A DNA stretch of 64,000 nt from Geoglobus acetivorans (GCF_039641995.1 NZ_CP087714.1:62001-126000); one strand, 5' to 3'. Counted from the stretch's first letter, positions 41,897 through 50,879 are shown. The notes: generated by a model from the letters alone, not told the origin. Translations and numbers: made by a program.

Positions 41897-43672
41897 CTAC
41901 TCAACCGTAACGCTCTTCGCAAGATTTCTGGGTTTGTCTATCTCGCAGCCCCTCTTCCTTGCAGTGTGGTAGGCCAAGAGCTGAAGTACAACGGAGTGGG
42001 TTATGGCAGAGAAGATATGTTCGGTTTTTGGAACTCGGATTACAAAGTCAACATATTTCTCCACTTCCTGGTCGTCTTCATCCGCTACTGCAACAACAAC
42101 AGACTCTCTTGCCTTAACCTCCTTGATGTTATTAAGCATTATCTCGTAGGTTTCGTCAGGAACCAGGGATGCAATAACCGGAGTTTTCTCTCCGAGCAGT
42201 GCAAAAGACCCATGCTTGAGTTCACCGGCAGGATACGCCTCGGCATGAATGTAGGATATCTCTTTCATCTTGAGCGCACCCTCCATGGCAATGGGGACTC
42301 CTATCCCCCTCCCTATGTACATCATGTTCTCATAGCCAGAAATCAGAACTGCAATCTGTTCGATTTCACCTTCCCGCTCCAGAACCTTTCTGACAAGCTC
42401 AGGCATTGCCCTCAGTTCGTCAATAAGTCTGTTAACCTCGCTTCCCGGCAATCTTGAGAGTTTCAAGGCGATAAGATAAAGAACTATCAGCTGAGCGATG
42501 AATGATTTTGTGGCCGCAACGCTTATTTCTGGCCCGGCTCTCGTGTATAAAACGTGATCAGCCACTCTCGTCGCCGTACTTCCAAGGACGTTCACTATGG
42601 CAAGTGTCTTTGCTCCGAGCTTCTTTGCAATCCTCATCGCCTCAAGCGTGTCTGCAGTCTCTCCGGATTGCGTTATGGCTATGGTAAGGGCCCTGTGCAT
42701 TGGTGGCTGGTGATATATAAACTCCGACGCAAACTCAACTCTGACCGGAATTCCTGTGAGTTTCTCAATCAGGTACTTGCCCACGAGGCTTGCATGGTAG
42801 GAGGTGCCGCAGGCAATGAACACAATTTCGGAGATGCCTGCTGAAAAGCTGGCATCCATCTCTATATCTTCTGAGAGGTACTCAAACAGCGTATCCTCAA
42901 TAACCTTTGGGATTTCATGTATCTCTTTGAGCATGAAATGCTCGTAACCACCCCTCTCCGCATCCTCTATGCTCCACGGAATCATCTCAATCCTTCTCTC
43001 AACTCTCGTTCCATTATTCCACACTTCAAAGCCATCTCTGTTCAGAACTACCATATCTCCGTCTTCAAGGTAAACAACCCGGTTCGTGTAATCCAGAATG
43101 GCAGGTACGTCAGAAGCTATTATCCATTCCTCATCTCCAGCGCCAAGCACAAGCGGGCTCTTGTATCTCACTGCCACAAGCTCATCTTTTTCAGCATGGA
43201 GAGCAACAATGGCGTAAGACCCCTTCAGCCTTTCAACGGCCTCAATCACAGCCTCCTTCAAATCACCCCGATAGGATTCCTCAATAAGGTGTGCAATAAC
43301 CTCGGTATCTGTTTCAGATTTGAACAGGTGACCTCTGCTTTCAAGTTCCTCTTTCAGCGATTGAAAGTTCGAGATTATCCCGTTGTGGACGACGGCAATT
43401 TTACCGCTGCAATCAGTATGGGGGTGGGCGTTTATTTCGGACGGTTTTCCGTGAGTTGCCCACCTGGTATGCCCCACACCCAGATTTCCCCCGGCTATGC
43501 TGTACGAGTCAACATCGCCTATCGCCCCCACCTTCTTTATGATCCTGATTTCGTTACCATCTCTGACTGCCACACCCCATGAATCGTATCCCCTGTACTC
43601 AAGCCTCTTGAGAGCGGAAATTATAACTCCATCTGCCCTTCTGAATCCGAGATAGCCAACGATTCCACACAT
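41897..43672 (-). CDS. glmS: Glucosamine-6-phosphate synthase (isomerising)
   Basis: The 591-residue enzyme makes glucosamine-6-phosphate from fructose-6-phosphate and glutamine. The nucleophile is Cys2 in MCGIVGYLGFRRADG, the glutaminase loop has VGHTRWATHGKPSEINAHPH, and two SIS sugar-isomerase domains follow (EIVFIACGTSYHASLVGKYL and GRGIGVPIAMEGALKMKEIS). It ends KPRNLAKSVTVE. It starts one base after the stop of the upstream nucleotidyltransferase gene, in an operon of three UDP-GlcNAc genes. Confidence 0.96.
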   Translation of the reverse strand: MCGIVGYLGFRRADGVIISALKRLEYRGYDSWGVAVRDGNEIRIIKKVGAIGDVDSYSIAGGNLGVGHTRWATHGKPSEINAHPHTDCSGKIAVVHNGIISNFQSLKEELESRGHLFKSETDTEVIAHLIEESYRGDLKEAVIEAVERLKGSYAIVALHAEKDELVAVRYKSPLVLGAGDEEWIIASDVPAILDYTNRVVYLEDGDMVVLNRDGFEVWNNGTRVERRIEMIPWSIEDAERGGYEHFMLKEIHEIPKVIEDTLFEYLSEDIEMDASFSAGISEIVFIACGTSYHASLVGKYLIEKLTGIPVRVEFASEFIYHQPPMHRALTIAITQSGETADTLEAMRIAKKLGAKTLAIVNVLGSTATRVADHVLYTRAGPEISVAATKSFIAQLIVLYLIALKLSRLPGSEVNRLIDELRAMPELVRKVLEREGEIEQIAVLISGYENMMYIGRGIGVPIAMEGALKMKEISYIHAEAYPAGELKHGSFALLGEKTPVIASLVPDETYEIMLNNIKEVKARESVVVAVADEDDQEVEKYVDFVIRVPKTEHIFSAITHSVVLQLLAYHTARKRGCEIDKPRNLAKSVTVE

Positions 43673-44845
43673 TCACAACACCCTTGATTTATCGGGGAGT
43701 TTTCCGGAGAGAACCTTCAGGGGGGCAACCTCAACATCATTCCCCACAACCGTACCGGGCATTGCAGTTGCCTTGGCACCCATCCTGCACCTCTCACCTA
43801 TGAAGGTCCCGGTTTCAATCCTAATGACCGCACCATCCACCTCGACTGATACTGCGTCCTTTACCGCAGTAAATCCCGGCATAATTCTCGTCCCGGAGTC
43901 GATCACAGAACCCTCAATTCTGCTACCGCTCCCGACTCTAACATTATCCCCGATAACGCTGTTCTCTATAACGGAGAAGGGTTCAATTTTCGTGTTGTTT
44001 CCTATGGAAACTCCCGGACCGATTACAGCGTTGGGCCCAATTTCACAGTTTTCTCCTATCATGACAGGTCCCTTTATGTAAGAACCGCTCCGTAACACGC
44101 ATCCATTTTCCACAATCACGTCTCCGACAATCGTTACGCCACTTTCAACCTTTCCCGAGACCTTTCTACCCCTGAAATTGAGTGCATACTCATTTACAGC
44201 AGGAATATCCCAGGGATAAACGACGTCCAGCCATACACCTCTGGTCTCAACCGCCCTGAATGCAACACCATTCCCAATCATGGAGTTTACCACAGCCGTT
44301 AAATCCCTCTCATTCAAAATGTAATCGAAAATTGACGAGTCGAGATGATAAACACCGGTGTTGGCGAGGTAGCTCACAGTTTCCGACGGTTTTTCGACAA
44401 TTTCGGATACAGTCCCGTCATCCCTTAATCTCAGGACTCCATACTTCGATACGCCCTCAATTACCTTGTAAACAATCGAATTTTTCTCATTAAGGGCACA
44501 GTTTATCGTTCTGACATCAATTATGTTGTCTCCCGGAACAAGTAAAAACTCCCCCTCAACGAATCTTTCTGCCTGCTTGAGAGCGTGAGCAGTGCCGAGC
44601 TGCTGTTCCTGAAAGGCGTACTCGATCTTGACACCGAATTTTTTCCCGTCTCCAAAGTAGCTCATTACTCTGTCCTTCCTGTAGCCAACAACCATTACGA
44701 TATCGTGAATGCCAGCATTTCTGAGAGCATCAACCACATACTGGAGGATTGGCCTGTTTCCGACCTTGATCATGACCTTCGGCTTGCTTGCTGTAAAGGG
44801 CCTCAGCCTCTGGCCCTCTCCGGCTGCAAGAATGACGGCTTTCAT
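43673..44845 (-). CDS. GlmU-like sugar-phosphate nucleotidyltransferase, paralogue lacking the acetyltransferase His-Tyr motif
   Basis: The 390-residue protein has an N-terminal nucleotidyltransferase (MKAVILAAGEGQRLRPFTAS, FLLVPGDNIIDV) and a C-terminal left-handed beta-helix (many hexapeptides such as IGENCEIGPNAVIGPG). The segment where its neighbour has VPHFNYIGDS reads IMPGFTAVKDAVS here, so the residues linked to N-acetyl transfer are missing. It may only transfer UMP or dTMP to a sugar phosphate. ATG 44845 is preferred to 44854 because MKAVILAAGEG is the standard opening. Confidence 0.85.
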   Translation of the reverse strand: MKAVILAAGEGQRLRPFTASKPKVMIKVGNRPILQYVVDALRNAGIHDIVMVVGYRKDRVMSYFGDGKKFGVKIEYAFQEQQLGTAHALKQAERFVEGEFLLVPGDNIIDVRTINCALNEKNSIVYKVIEGVSKYGVLRLRDDGTVSEIVEKPSETVSYLANTGVYHLDSSIFDYILNERDLTAVVNSMIGNGVAFRAVETRGVWLDVVYPWDIPAVNEYALNFRGRKVSGKVESGVTIVGDVIVENGCVLRSGSYIKGPVMIGENCEIGPNAVIGPGVSIGNNTKIEPFSVIENSVIGDNVRVGSGSRIEGSVIDSGTRIMPGFTAVKDAVSVEVDGAVIRIETGTFIGERCRMGAKATAMPGTVVGNDVEVAPLKVLSGKLPDKSRVL

Positions 44846-44854
44846 ACATCCCAC

Positions 44855-46063
44855 CTAATACACCTTCGAGTTCGGTTCAACAACTCCATCAACAACAGCC
44901 CCTGGACCAATAAAAACGTTATTTCCTATCAGAGTGCCAACATTTATTGAGGCATTGATGCCGGTTTTGACATTGTCACCTATGGCTGCCCCAAATTTCT
45001 TCCTGCCAGTTATTACAACCCTGCCCTTAACATTCACAGCAATCTCCCCTTCGTCAAGTCTGAGGTTTGCGATCTTCGTTCCCGCTCCGAAATTGCAGTT
45101 TTCACCTATGACCGAATCTCCGATGTAATTGAAATGAGGAACCTTCGTGCTGCTCATGATTATCGAGTTCTTAACTTCAACAGCATTGCCTATGTGACAG
45201 TTATCTCCGATGGCTGTATAAGGTCTTATGTAGCAGTTGGGGCCGATTCTGCAGTTTTGCCCTATAACCACAGGCCCAACAATGTAGCTGCCGGCCATAA
45301 TAACCGTTCCTTCCCCAATCACAACATTGCCCTTTATCACAGCCCCGTCCTCAACCTCGCCCTCAATCTTCGACTCAACATGAGACAGAAGAGTTTCATT
45401 TGCTTTTAGGAGATCCCAGGGGTAACCGACATCTATCCACCCTTCAATCCGGACCGCTTTGAATTCAAAACCATCGGCAATCGCCATCGTTATCGAGTCG
45501 GTGATCTCGTATTCTCCCCTAACAGAAAGGGGCGTTTTTTCCAGGTAATTCACGATCTCCCTTGTGAAAACGTAAATGCCAGCGTTTATCAGATTTGAGG
45601 GAGGATTTTCTGGTTTTTCAATAATTTCTTTCACAGAGTTGTTTTCTACATCTACCACCCCAAAATCCTGAGGATTTGAAACTTCACGGACCGCGATTGC
45701 GCTCTTTTCCCTCACGAGATGTTTTAGATCATCCTCAAAGACTATGGCGTCTCCATTCAGCATCATGAACCTGTCATCGAGGAGATGTTTCGCTGAGAGG
45801 AGTGCGTGGGCTGTCCCGAGCTGCTTTGTCTGCCTGACATACTTGATTCTCACACCTTCCAGTTCGTCGCCAAAGTGCTCTCTGACGGTATCTTCCCTGT
45901 ACCCCACCACCAGCACAACTTCATCGACACCGGCTCTGGCAAGATTCTCAATTACGTGCTGGAGAATTGGTTTATTTGCCACTGGAAGCATCACTTTTGG
46001 CTTTGTGTAGGTTAGCGGACGCATTCTCGTCCCTTCACCTGCTGCAAGAATGACGGCCTGCAC
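44855..46063 (-). CDS. glmU: Bifunctional GlmU-like nucleotidyltransferase / N-acetyltransferase
   Basis: The 402-residue protein begins (GTG) QAVILAAGEGTRMRPLTYTK. It has MMLNGDAIVFEDD (metal Asp), then a beta-helix. The beta-helix contains KVPHFNYIGDSVIGENCNFG with the His and Tyr expected for acetyl transfer, and GAGTKIANLR. It resembles archaeal GlmU-type enzymes that acetylate glucosamine-1-phosphate and make UDP-GlcNAc. It is the first gene of the minus-strand operon ending with glmS. A TATA-like run (ttaattttttaac, about 46088-46101) lies upstream. Confidence 0.88.
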   Translation of the reverse strand: MQAVILAAGEGTRMRPLTYTKPKVMLPVANKPILQHVIENLARAGVDEVVLVVGYREDTVREHFGDELEGVRIKYVRQTKQLGTAHALLSAKHLLDDRFMMLNGDAIVFEDDLKHLVREKSAIAVREVSNPQDFGVVDVENNSVKEIIEKPENPPSNLINAGIYVFTREIVNYLEKTPLSVRGEYEITDSITMAIADGFEFKAVRIEGWIDVGYPWDLLKANETLLSHVESKIEGEVEDGAVIKGNVVIGEGTVIMAGSYIVGPVVIGQNCRIGPNCYIRPYTAIGDNCHIGNAVEVKNSIIMSSTKVPHFNYIGDSVIGENCNFGAGTKIANLRLDEGEIAVNVKGRVVITGRKKFGAAIGDNVKTGINASINVGTLIGNNVFIGPGAVVDGVVEPNSKVY

Positions 46064-46126
46064 AGATAGAGTTATCGGATCTGCATAGTTAAAAAATTAA
46101 CGGGAATTTATTCAAGAAAGGAGCAA

Positions 46127-46138
46127 CATATAAATTTC
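46127..46138 (+). promoter_or_regulatory. TATA box of the TIGR04076-like gene
   Basis: The sequence acatataaattt is centred about 27 nt before GTG 46159, with no Shine-Dalgarno. It supports the leaderless GTG start. Confidence 0.5.
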
Positions 46139-46158
46139 TGGTCTGCTCAAACAGATAC

Positions 46159-46431
46159 GTGAGAGTCAAAATAGAGGTTGTAAAAGTCGAAGATGAATGT
46201 GCTGCCAGCTATCAACCCAGAGACGTGTTCTACATGAATGGCTTCCTTATTGAGTCTGAAAAGCCCCTCTGTATTCATGCAGTCTTTGCTATCAGCCATG
46301 TAGCGTATGCTCTTTCTCATGGAATGGATGCCAGTGCTTTTGGGACAGAGGAAATATTCCTTTCCTGCCCTGATCCGGGAAAGCCATATGGAGATGGAAA
46401 GGTCATTTTCAGGCTTGAGGTGGTTGAATGA
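46159..46431 (+). CDS. TIGR04076-family small protein
   Basis: The 90-residue protein begins RVKIEVVKVEDECAASYQPRD. A Cys is in EKPLCIHAVFAISHVAYALSHG and another in EIFLSCPDPGKPYGDGKVIF, matching the short TIGR04076 family of unknown function seen in archaea and anaerobic bacteria. Its stop overlaps the ATG of an aminotransferase remnant by 2-4 nt, so it may once have been coupled to that gene. Confidence 0.7.
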   Translation: MRVKIEVVKVEDECAASYQPRDVFYMNGFLIESEKPLCIHAVFAISHVAYALSHGMDASAFGTEEIFLSCPDPGKPYGDGKVIFRLEVVE

Positions 46432-46508
46432 TTCCGATCGCAAAGCCAGTTATTGGTGAAGAAGAGATAAACGGGTTTTCAGACATTAAATTTCTCACAA
46501 AAATTTGA
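46428..46508 (+). pseudogene. 5' remnant of a DegT/DnrJ-type aminotransferase gene
   Basis: The first 13 codons read IPIAKPVIGEEEI after the Met, the standard N terminus of DegT/DnrJ/EryC1/StrS sugar aminotransferases. After that the similarity stops and a TGA follows at 46506. Only the start of the gene is left. It hints at an amino-sugar gene once present ahead of the rhamnose operon. Confidence 0.55.
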
Positions 46509-46596
46509 CCTGTCATAAGGCAGACATAGTGCTTTATTCGCCGTACAATTTGAAGAGAGCTATTTAGGCAATTTTTTTCTAAAGTCATGTCGAAAA

Positions 46597-46608
46597 AATT
46601 TAAATTAA
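46597..46608 (+). promoter_or_regulatory. TATA box of the rfbABD operon
   Basis: The sequence aatttaaattaa is centred about 27 nt before ATG 46630. The message appears leaderless. Confidence 0.5.
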
Positions 46609-46629
46609 CCTAATGAGTATCTAAGAACG

Positions 46630-47685
46630 ATGAAAGCTCTCATTCTTTCAGGTGGACATGGTACGAGGCTCCGTCCGCTAACGTACTCCCAGCAAAAACA
46701 GCTAATACCTGTTGCGAACAAACCCGTCCTTTTCTACGCCATAGAAGACGTTATAGAGGCAGGAGTGGATGAGATAGGGATAGTAACCGGTCCGAACAGG
46801 GAGCAGGTGATAGAAACTGTAAATTCGGCAGAGTGGGATGCAGAAATAACATTCATCCACCAGGGCGAGCCCAAAGGGCTGGCACACGCGATCCTGGTTG
46901 CCGAAGAGTTTCTTGGTGATGAGGAGTTCGTGATGTATCTGGGGGACAACATACTGAGGGACGGAATTGTGGATCATGCCCGGAAATTCAGGGAGAATGA
47001 CCCTGACTCGCTCATACTGCTGACAGAGGTCGATGACCCATCCCGGTTTGGTGTTGCCGAGCTCGATGAGAATGGAAATGTGGTGAGACTGGTGGAGAAG
47101 CCGAAGATACCACCTTCGAATTTTGCCCTTGTTGGCATTTACTTCTTCAAGCCCGTTATAATCGAGGCCTGTAAGAGCATAAAGCCTTCATGGCGTAACG
47201 AGCTCGAGATTACAGATGCCATCCAGTGGCTGGTTGAGAACGGCTACTCCGTTGAGGCCTCAATTGTCAGAGGGTGGTGGAAGGATACCGGTAAGCCGGA
47301 GGACATCCTCGAGGCAAACAGGCTGATTCTTGACGACATCAGAGAGAGAATTTCCGGGGAAGTTGCTGACTCCACAGTTATCGGCAGGGTTGTTGTGGAG
47401 GATGGGGCAAGGATTGTGAATTCAACCATCAAGGGGCCGTGCATAATCGGCAGGAACACGAAGATTGAGAACGCATACATCGGCCCCTACACGGCAATCG
47501 GGAACGGTTGTGTTATCAGAGATACGGAAATTGAGGACAGCGTGGTGCTGGACGAGAGCGTCATAGAAAGGGCGGGCAGGATCGTGGAGAGCCTGATAGG
47601 CAGGGGTGTCAGAATAAAGAAGGACAGCATAAAGCCCTCAGGGCACAGGTTCGTCATCGGCGACAATTCAGAAGTGATCCTCTGA
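46630..47685 (+). CDS. rfbA: Glucose-1-phosphate thymidylyltransferase, long archaeal form
   Basis: The 351-residue enzyme makes dTDP-glucose. The N-terminal domain has MKALILSGGHGTRLRPLTYS, FVMYLGDNILRDG and a sugar site around EITDAIQWLVENGY. The last 110 residues form a left-handed beta-helix (SGEVADSTVIGRVVVEDGA and similar), as in the long RmlA class. It opens the dTDP-L-rhamnose operon rfbA-rfbB-rfbD-(TA)-rfbC. Confidence 0.93.
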   Translation: MKALILSGGHGTRLRPLTYSQQKQLIPVANKPVLFYAIEDVIEAGVDEIGIVTGPNREQVIETVNSAEWDAEITFIHQGEPKGLAHAILVAEEFLGDEEFVMYLGDNILRDGIVDHARKFRENDPDSLILLTEVDDPSRFGVAELDENGNVVRLVEKPKIPPSNFALVGIYFFKPVIIEACKSIKPSWRNELEITDAIQWLVENGYSVEASIVRGWWKDTGKPEDILEANRLILDDIRERISGEVADSTVIGRVVVEDGARIVNSTIKGPCIIGRNTKIENAYIGPYTAIGNGCVIRDTEIEDSVVLDESVIERAGRIVESLIGRGVRIKKDSIKPSGHRFVIGDNSEVIL

Positions 47686-47694
47686 GGTGGAGCG

Positions 47695-48696
47695 ATGAAG
47701 GTTCTGGTAACAGGAGGTCTGGGATTCATTGGGAGCAATTTTGTCAGGTATGTTCTGCGAGAATACAGGGACATTGAGGTTATCAATCTCGACGCAGTGA
47801 AGTACGGATCGAACCCGGACAATCTCAAGGACATCGAGGGAGACGAGAGATACACGTTTATCAGGGGAGACATAGCTGATTACGAGCTTGTAAAGGATCT
47901 GGTTAAGGGTGTGGATGCCATCGTCAACTTCGCTGCAGAGACACACGTTGACAGGAGCATCTCCAATCCAGAATCGTTTCTGAGGAGCAACGTGGTTGGG
48001 GTGCATTCTCTCCTTGAGGCAATCAGGAAGCACAACAGCAATGCGGTCTTCGTTCACATCTCCACCGACGAGGTGTATGGTGATATAATGGAAGGATCAT
48101 TTAAGGAGGATGACAGGCTGAAGCCGTCCTCACCGTATTCGGCCAGCAAGGCTGCCGGAGACCTGTTCGTTCTGTCGTACGTAAGAACCTACGGCATTGA
48201 TGCAAGGATCACGAGGTGTACAAACAACTACGGGCCATACCAGTTCCCGGAGAAGCTGATTCCCAAGACGATCATCCGAACGTTGATGGGTCTGAAGGTG
48301 CCGGTGTACGGGACTGGGCAGAACGTCCGTGACTGGCTGTACGTGGAGGACCACTGCAGGGCGATTGACCTGGTGGTGCAGGAAGGAGAGAAAGGCGAGA
48401 TATACAACATCTCGAGCGGGGAGGAGAGGACGAATCTGGAGGTTGTTAAAACGATCTTGAACATGCTTGGCAGGGATGAGAGCATGATAGAGTTCGTTGA
48501 GGACAGACCCGGTCACGACGTGAGGTACAGTCTGGATTCCTCCAAAATAAGGGGGGAGCTGGGGTGGAGGCCGAGGGTCAGTTTCGACGAAGGAATCGAG
48601 GAGACTGTGAGGTGGTACAGGGAGAACACCTGGTGGTGGGAGAAGCTCGTGGATGAAAGAGTCCTGCATCCCACACCCTGGAAGCTGAAATGGTAA
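47695..48696 (+). CDS. rfbB: dTDP-glucose 4,6-dehydratase
   Basis: The 333-residue extended SDR protein begins KVLVTGGLGFIGSNFVRYVL. It has FAAETHVDRSI and HISTDEVYGDIM with the Thr-Asp-Glu catalytic triplet, and YSASKAAGDLFVLSYVRTYG with the Tyr-x3-Lys pair. It converts dTDP-glucose to the 4-keto-6-deoxy sugar. A ggtggag Shine-Dalgarno lies before the ATG. It ends in WKLKW, common in archaeal and bacterial RmlB. Confidence 0.95.
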   Translation: MKVLVTGGLGFIGSNFVRYVLREYRDIEVINLDAVKYGSNPDNLKDIEGDERYTFIRGDIADYELVKDLVKGVDAIVNFAAETHVDRSISNPESFLRSNVVGVHSLLEAIRKHNSNAVFVHISTDEVYGDIMEGSFKEDDRLKPSSPYSASKAAGDLFVLSYVRTYGIDARITRCTNNYGPYQFPEKLIPKTIIRTLMGLKVPVYGTGQNVRDWLYVEDHCRAIDLVVQEGEKGEIYNISSGEERTNLEVVKTILNMLGRDESMIEFVEDRPGHDVRYSLDSSKIRGELGWRPRVSFDEGIEETVRWYRENTWWWEKLVDERVLHPTPWKLKW

Positions 48697-48712
48697 GTTC
48701 GGGTGAGATGCT

Positions 48713-49585
48713 TTGAATGTGTTCATCACGGGTGGAAGTGGTCTTCTGGGGAGCAAGATCGCAGAAATTGCGGTTGACAGAGGATATGAGGTTTATTCAG
48801 GATACCACAGCCACAAACCCGAGTTCGGTGAGGCGGTTAAACTTGACCTGTCAAGTCCGGAAAGCATCAGGGGAGTTATCCGCGAGGTGAGGCCGGACGT
48901 CGTCATCCATACTGCAGCTTTAACCGATGTCGATAGGTGTGAAAGGGAGAAAGAACTGGCACACAGAATAAACGCTGAGGGGACAAAAGTTGTGGCCGAG
49001 GTGGCGAGAGAGGTAGGTGCATTCCTCGTGTATGTTTCGACGGACTACGTTTTCGATGGTGAAAGGGGAATGTACAGGGAAGAGGATGAGACGAATCCCG
49101 TGAACCACTACGGCTACACGAAGCTTGCTGGGGAGAAACACTGTCAGGACTTCTGCATCGCAAGGACATGTGTTATTTACGGAGCAAGGCCGGCGAGCGG
49201 CAAGGTTAACTTTGCTCTGTGGCTGATTGACAGGCTTGAGAAAGGAGAGAGTGTCAGAATTGTCACAGACCAATATATTACGCCAACACTCAACACGAAC
49301 CTCGCTAAGATGATCCTGGAATGTGCGGAGAATGAGCATAGAGGAGTTTTTCACCTGGCCGGAGCAACGAGGGTTTCGAGGTTCGAGTTTGCCAAGGAGA
49401 TTGCGGAAGTCTTCGGTCTGGAAGAGAGTTTGATAATTCCCTCGAAGATGGAAGAGATAAACTGGATCGCTAAAAGACCGAGAGATTCCTCGCTTGACGT
49501 TTCAAAAGCTGCAAGATACTTGAGTGAGAAGCCCCTTGAGCTGAGAAAGGCTTTAAAGGTGCTGAAGGGAGAAATGGAGCGATAG
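48713..49585 (+). CDS. rfbD: dTDP-4-dehydrorhamnose reductase
   Basis: The 290-residue SDR protein reads NVFITGGSGLLGSKIAEIAV after a TTG start that follows ggtgaga. The catalytic YVSTDYVFDGERG and YGYTKLAGEKHCQDF are present. It makes dTDP-L-rhamnose from the 4-keto sugar after epimerisation by RfbC. A 48-nt decayed copy of the rfbC start follows 2 nt after its stop, and the true rfbC lies 680 nt further on, beyond a toxin-antitoxin module. Confidence 0.92.
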   Translation: MNVFITGGSGLLGSKIAEIAVDRGYEVYSGYHSHKPEFGEAVKLDLSSPESIRGVIREVRPDVVIHTAALTDVDRCEREKELAHRINAEGTKVVAEVAREVGAFLVYVSTDYVFDGERGMYREEDETNPVNHYGYTKLAGEKHCQDFCIARTCVIYGARPASGKVNFALWLIDRLEKGESVRIVTDQYITPTLNTNLAKMILECAENEHRGVFHLAGATRVSRFEFAKEIAEVFGLEESLIIPSKMEEINWIAKRPRDSSLDVSKAARYLSEKPLELRKALKVLKGEMER

Positions 49586-49587
49586 TC

Positions 49588-49635
49588 ATGCTCCCCGGCA
49601 CAGTTATCAAACCCCTGAAGATGTTTTGTGGGTGA
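49588..49635 (+). pseudogene. Decayed duplicate of the rfbC 5' end
   Basis: From ATG 49588 the frame reads LPGTVIKPLKMFCG and stops at 49635. The true rfbC at 50267 begins LPGIVIKPLKRFADERG. At DNA level the first 39 bases differ at about 7 positions; the match then fades. The copy sits where rfbC should follow rfbD, just upstream of the inserted toxin-antitoxin module. Confidence 0.8.
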
Positions 49636-49677
49636 GGTCCTAAAAAGGTTTTTAAGATTTAAAAAAGAGGATATATC

Positions 49678-49926
49678 ATGATTTCAATAAAGCGTGAGGT
49701 TCACGATGAGATCGTGAAGAGACTTCTCAACGAGCTTGAATACTATAGCGCAATTGTCACTAAATTCGAAAAAAAATACAGATGCTCACTGAATGAGCTG
49801 GAAAGAAGAATCGAGAAAGAAGGTGTGCCTTTAGACAGCCATGAAATCTGGGAAGACAGTATAGAGTGGAGAAACGCAGTTGAAGAGGTGGAAAAACTGA
49901 AGAAGCTTATCGAGGAGCTTAAATGA
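49678..49926 (+). CDS. Predicted antitoxin paired with a TumE-like toxin
   Basis: The 82-residue protein is rich in Glu and Lys with likely long helices (VHDEIVKRLLNELEYYSAIV, then AVEEVEKLKKLIEELK). It has no recognisable DNA-binding domain. It starts at an ATG with A/T boxes 20-30 nt upstream and overlaps the TumE-like gene by 4 nt. First position and coupling suggest the antitoxin role. Confidence 0.65.
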   Translation: MISIKREVHDEIVKRLLNELEYYSAIVTKFEKKYRCSLNELERRIEKEGVPLDSHEIWEDSIEWRNAVEEVEKLKKLIEELK

Positions 49927-50264
49927 CTGAAATTCTCAAGGAAGTTGCAAAAAAGTTGCTGGATTACGATATCGTACTGAAAGTGGAATTTTTTGGAACT
50001 AAGGTCAGGGCCTATCTGGTTCGCGGGTATATTTTTGACGTATACCACAACCAAACGCTCGGAAAATACAGCTATACGCTGATAAAAGAGGACAGACGGA
50101 TAGCTGGTTGGGACAATGCACCTCACCATGTATCTGTTGAAACGTATCCAGACCACTTTCATGATGTTGATGGGAAGATTAAGCCATCTTACCTATCCGG
50201 AGACCCTTTGGAAGATTTGGATAGGGTTTTGAATGTAGTCAAGAATATCCTAGGGGAGGTGTGA
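49923..50264 (+). CDS. TumE-like (DUF6516) toxin
   Basis: The 113-residue protein contains RAYLVRGYIFDVYHNQTLGK and KEDRRIAGWDNAPHHVSVET, then YPDHFHDVDGKIKPS. The DNAPHH block followed by T-x-P-x-H-x-H is the signature of the TumE family of toxin-antitoxin proteins. The biochemical activity is not known to me. It ends 2 nt before the rfbC start. Confidence 0.8.
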   Translation: MTEILKEVAKKLLDYDIVLKVEFFGTKVRAYLVRGYIFDVYHNQTLGKYSYTLIKEDRRIAGWDNAPHHVSVETYPDHFHDVDGKIKPSYLSGDPLEDLDRVLNVVKNILGEV

Positions 50265-50266
50265 TT

Positions 50267-50764
50267 ATGCTGCCGGGTATAGTTATCAAACCCCTGAAAA
50301 GGTTTGCAGACGAGAGGGGATTCTTCACCGAGATAATGCGGAAGGACTGGGACATCTTTCAGGACAAAATCGTTCAGGCGAACCTGTCCATCACGTATCC
50401 CGGAATCGTCAGGGCATGGCACAAACACGAGAGGGGACAGGTTGACTACTTCGTCTGCGTTAAAGGAGCCATCAAGATATGCGCATACGATGATGAAACG
50501 CAGGAGCTTGCCGAGATCGTCTCGACCGGAGAGAACCCGCAGGTGGTGAGGGTTCCGGGACACTACTGGCACGGGTTCAAGGCTGTTGGCAATGAACCTG
50601 CTATGCTGGTTTACTTTGTGAGCAGACTCTACGACTACGAAAATCCGGATGAAGTGAGGAGGCCGTGGAACAATCCAGCAATAGTTCCAAAAGTCATAAA
50701 TGGACGAAAGGATGATCCAAGGTGTGGTAAGCCCTGGGACTGGTTTTACCCGCCACACAAATAA
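50267..50764 (+). CDS. rfbC: dTDP-4-dehydrorhamnose 3,5-epimerase
   Basis: The 165-residue RmlC-like cupin has LPGIVIKPLKRFADERGFFT, IVQANLSITYPGIVRAWHKH with the catalytic His region, YFVCVKGAIKICAYDDE and the late RVPGHYWHGFKAVG. It epimerises C3 and C5 of the 4-keto-6-deoxy sugar. ATG 50267 is favoured; a GTG two codons earlier is possible. It completes the rhamnose pathway but is separated from rfbD by the toxin-antitoxin insertion. Confidence 0.92.
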   Translation: MLPGIVIKPLKRFADERGFFTEIMRKDWDIFQDKIVQANLSITYPGIVRAWHKHERGQVDYFVCVKGAIKICAYDDETQELAEIVSTGENPQVVRVPGHYWHGFKAVGNEPAMLVYFVSRLYDYENPDEVRRPWNNPAIVPKVINGRKDDPRCGKPWDWFYPPHK

Positions 50765-50879
50765 TCCATGAAGTTACAGGCAAGGTCGAAGAGTGAGTGG
50801 TCTGTGCCATGGTGGAATGGTCGGTGTGAGGGTCTCTAACCGACTTTAAAAAATCAACAGGGGAAACGCCAGTGAATGC

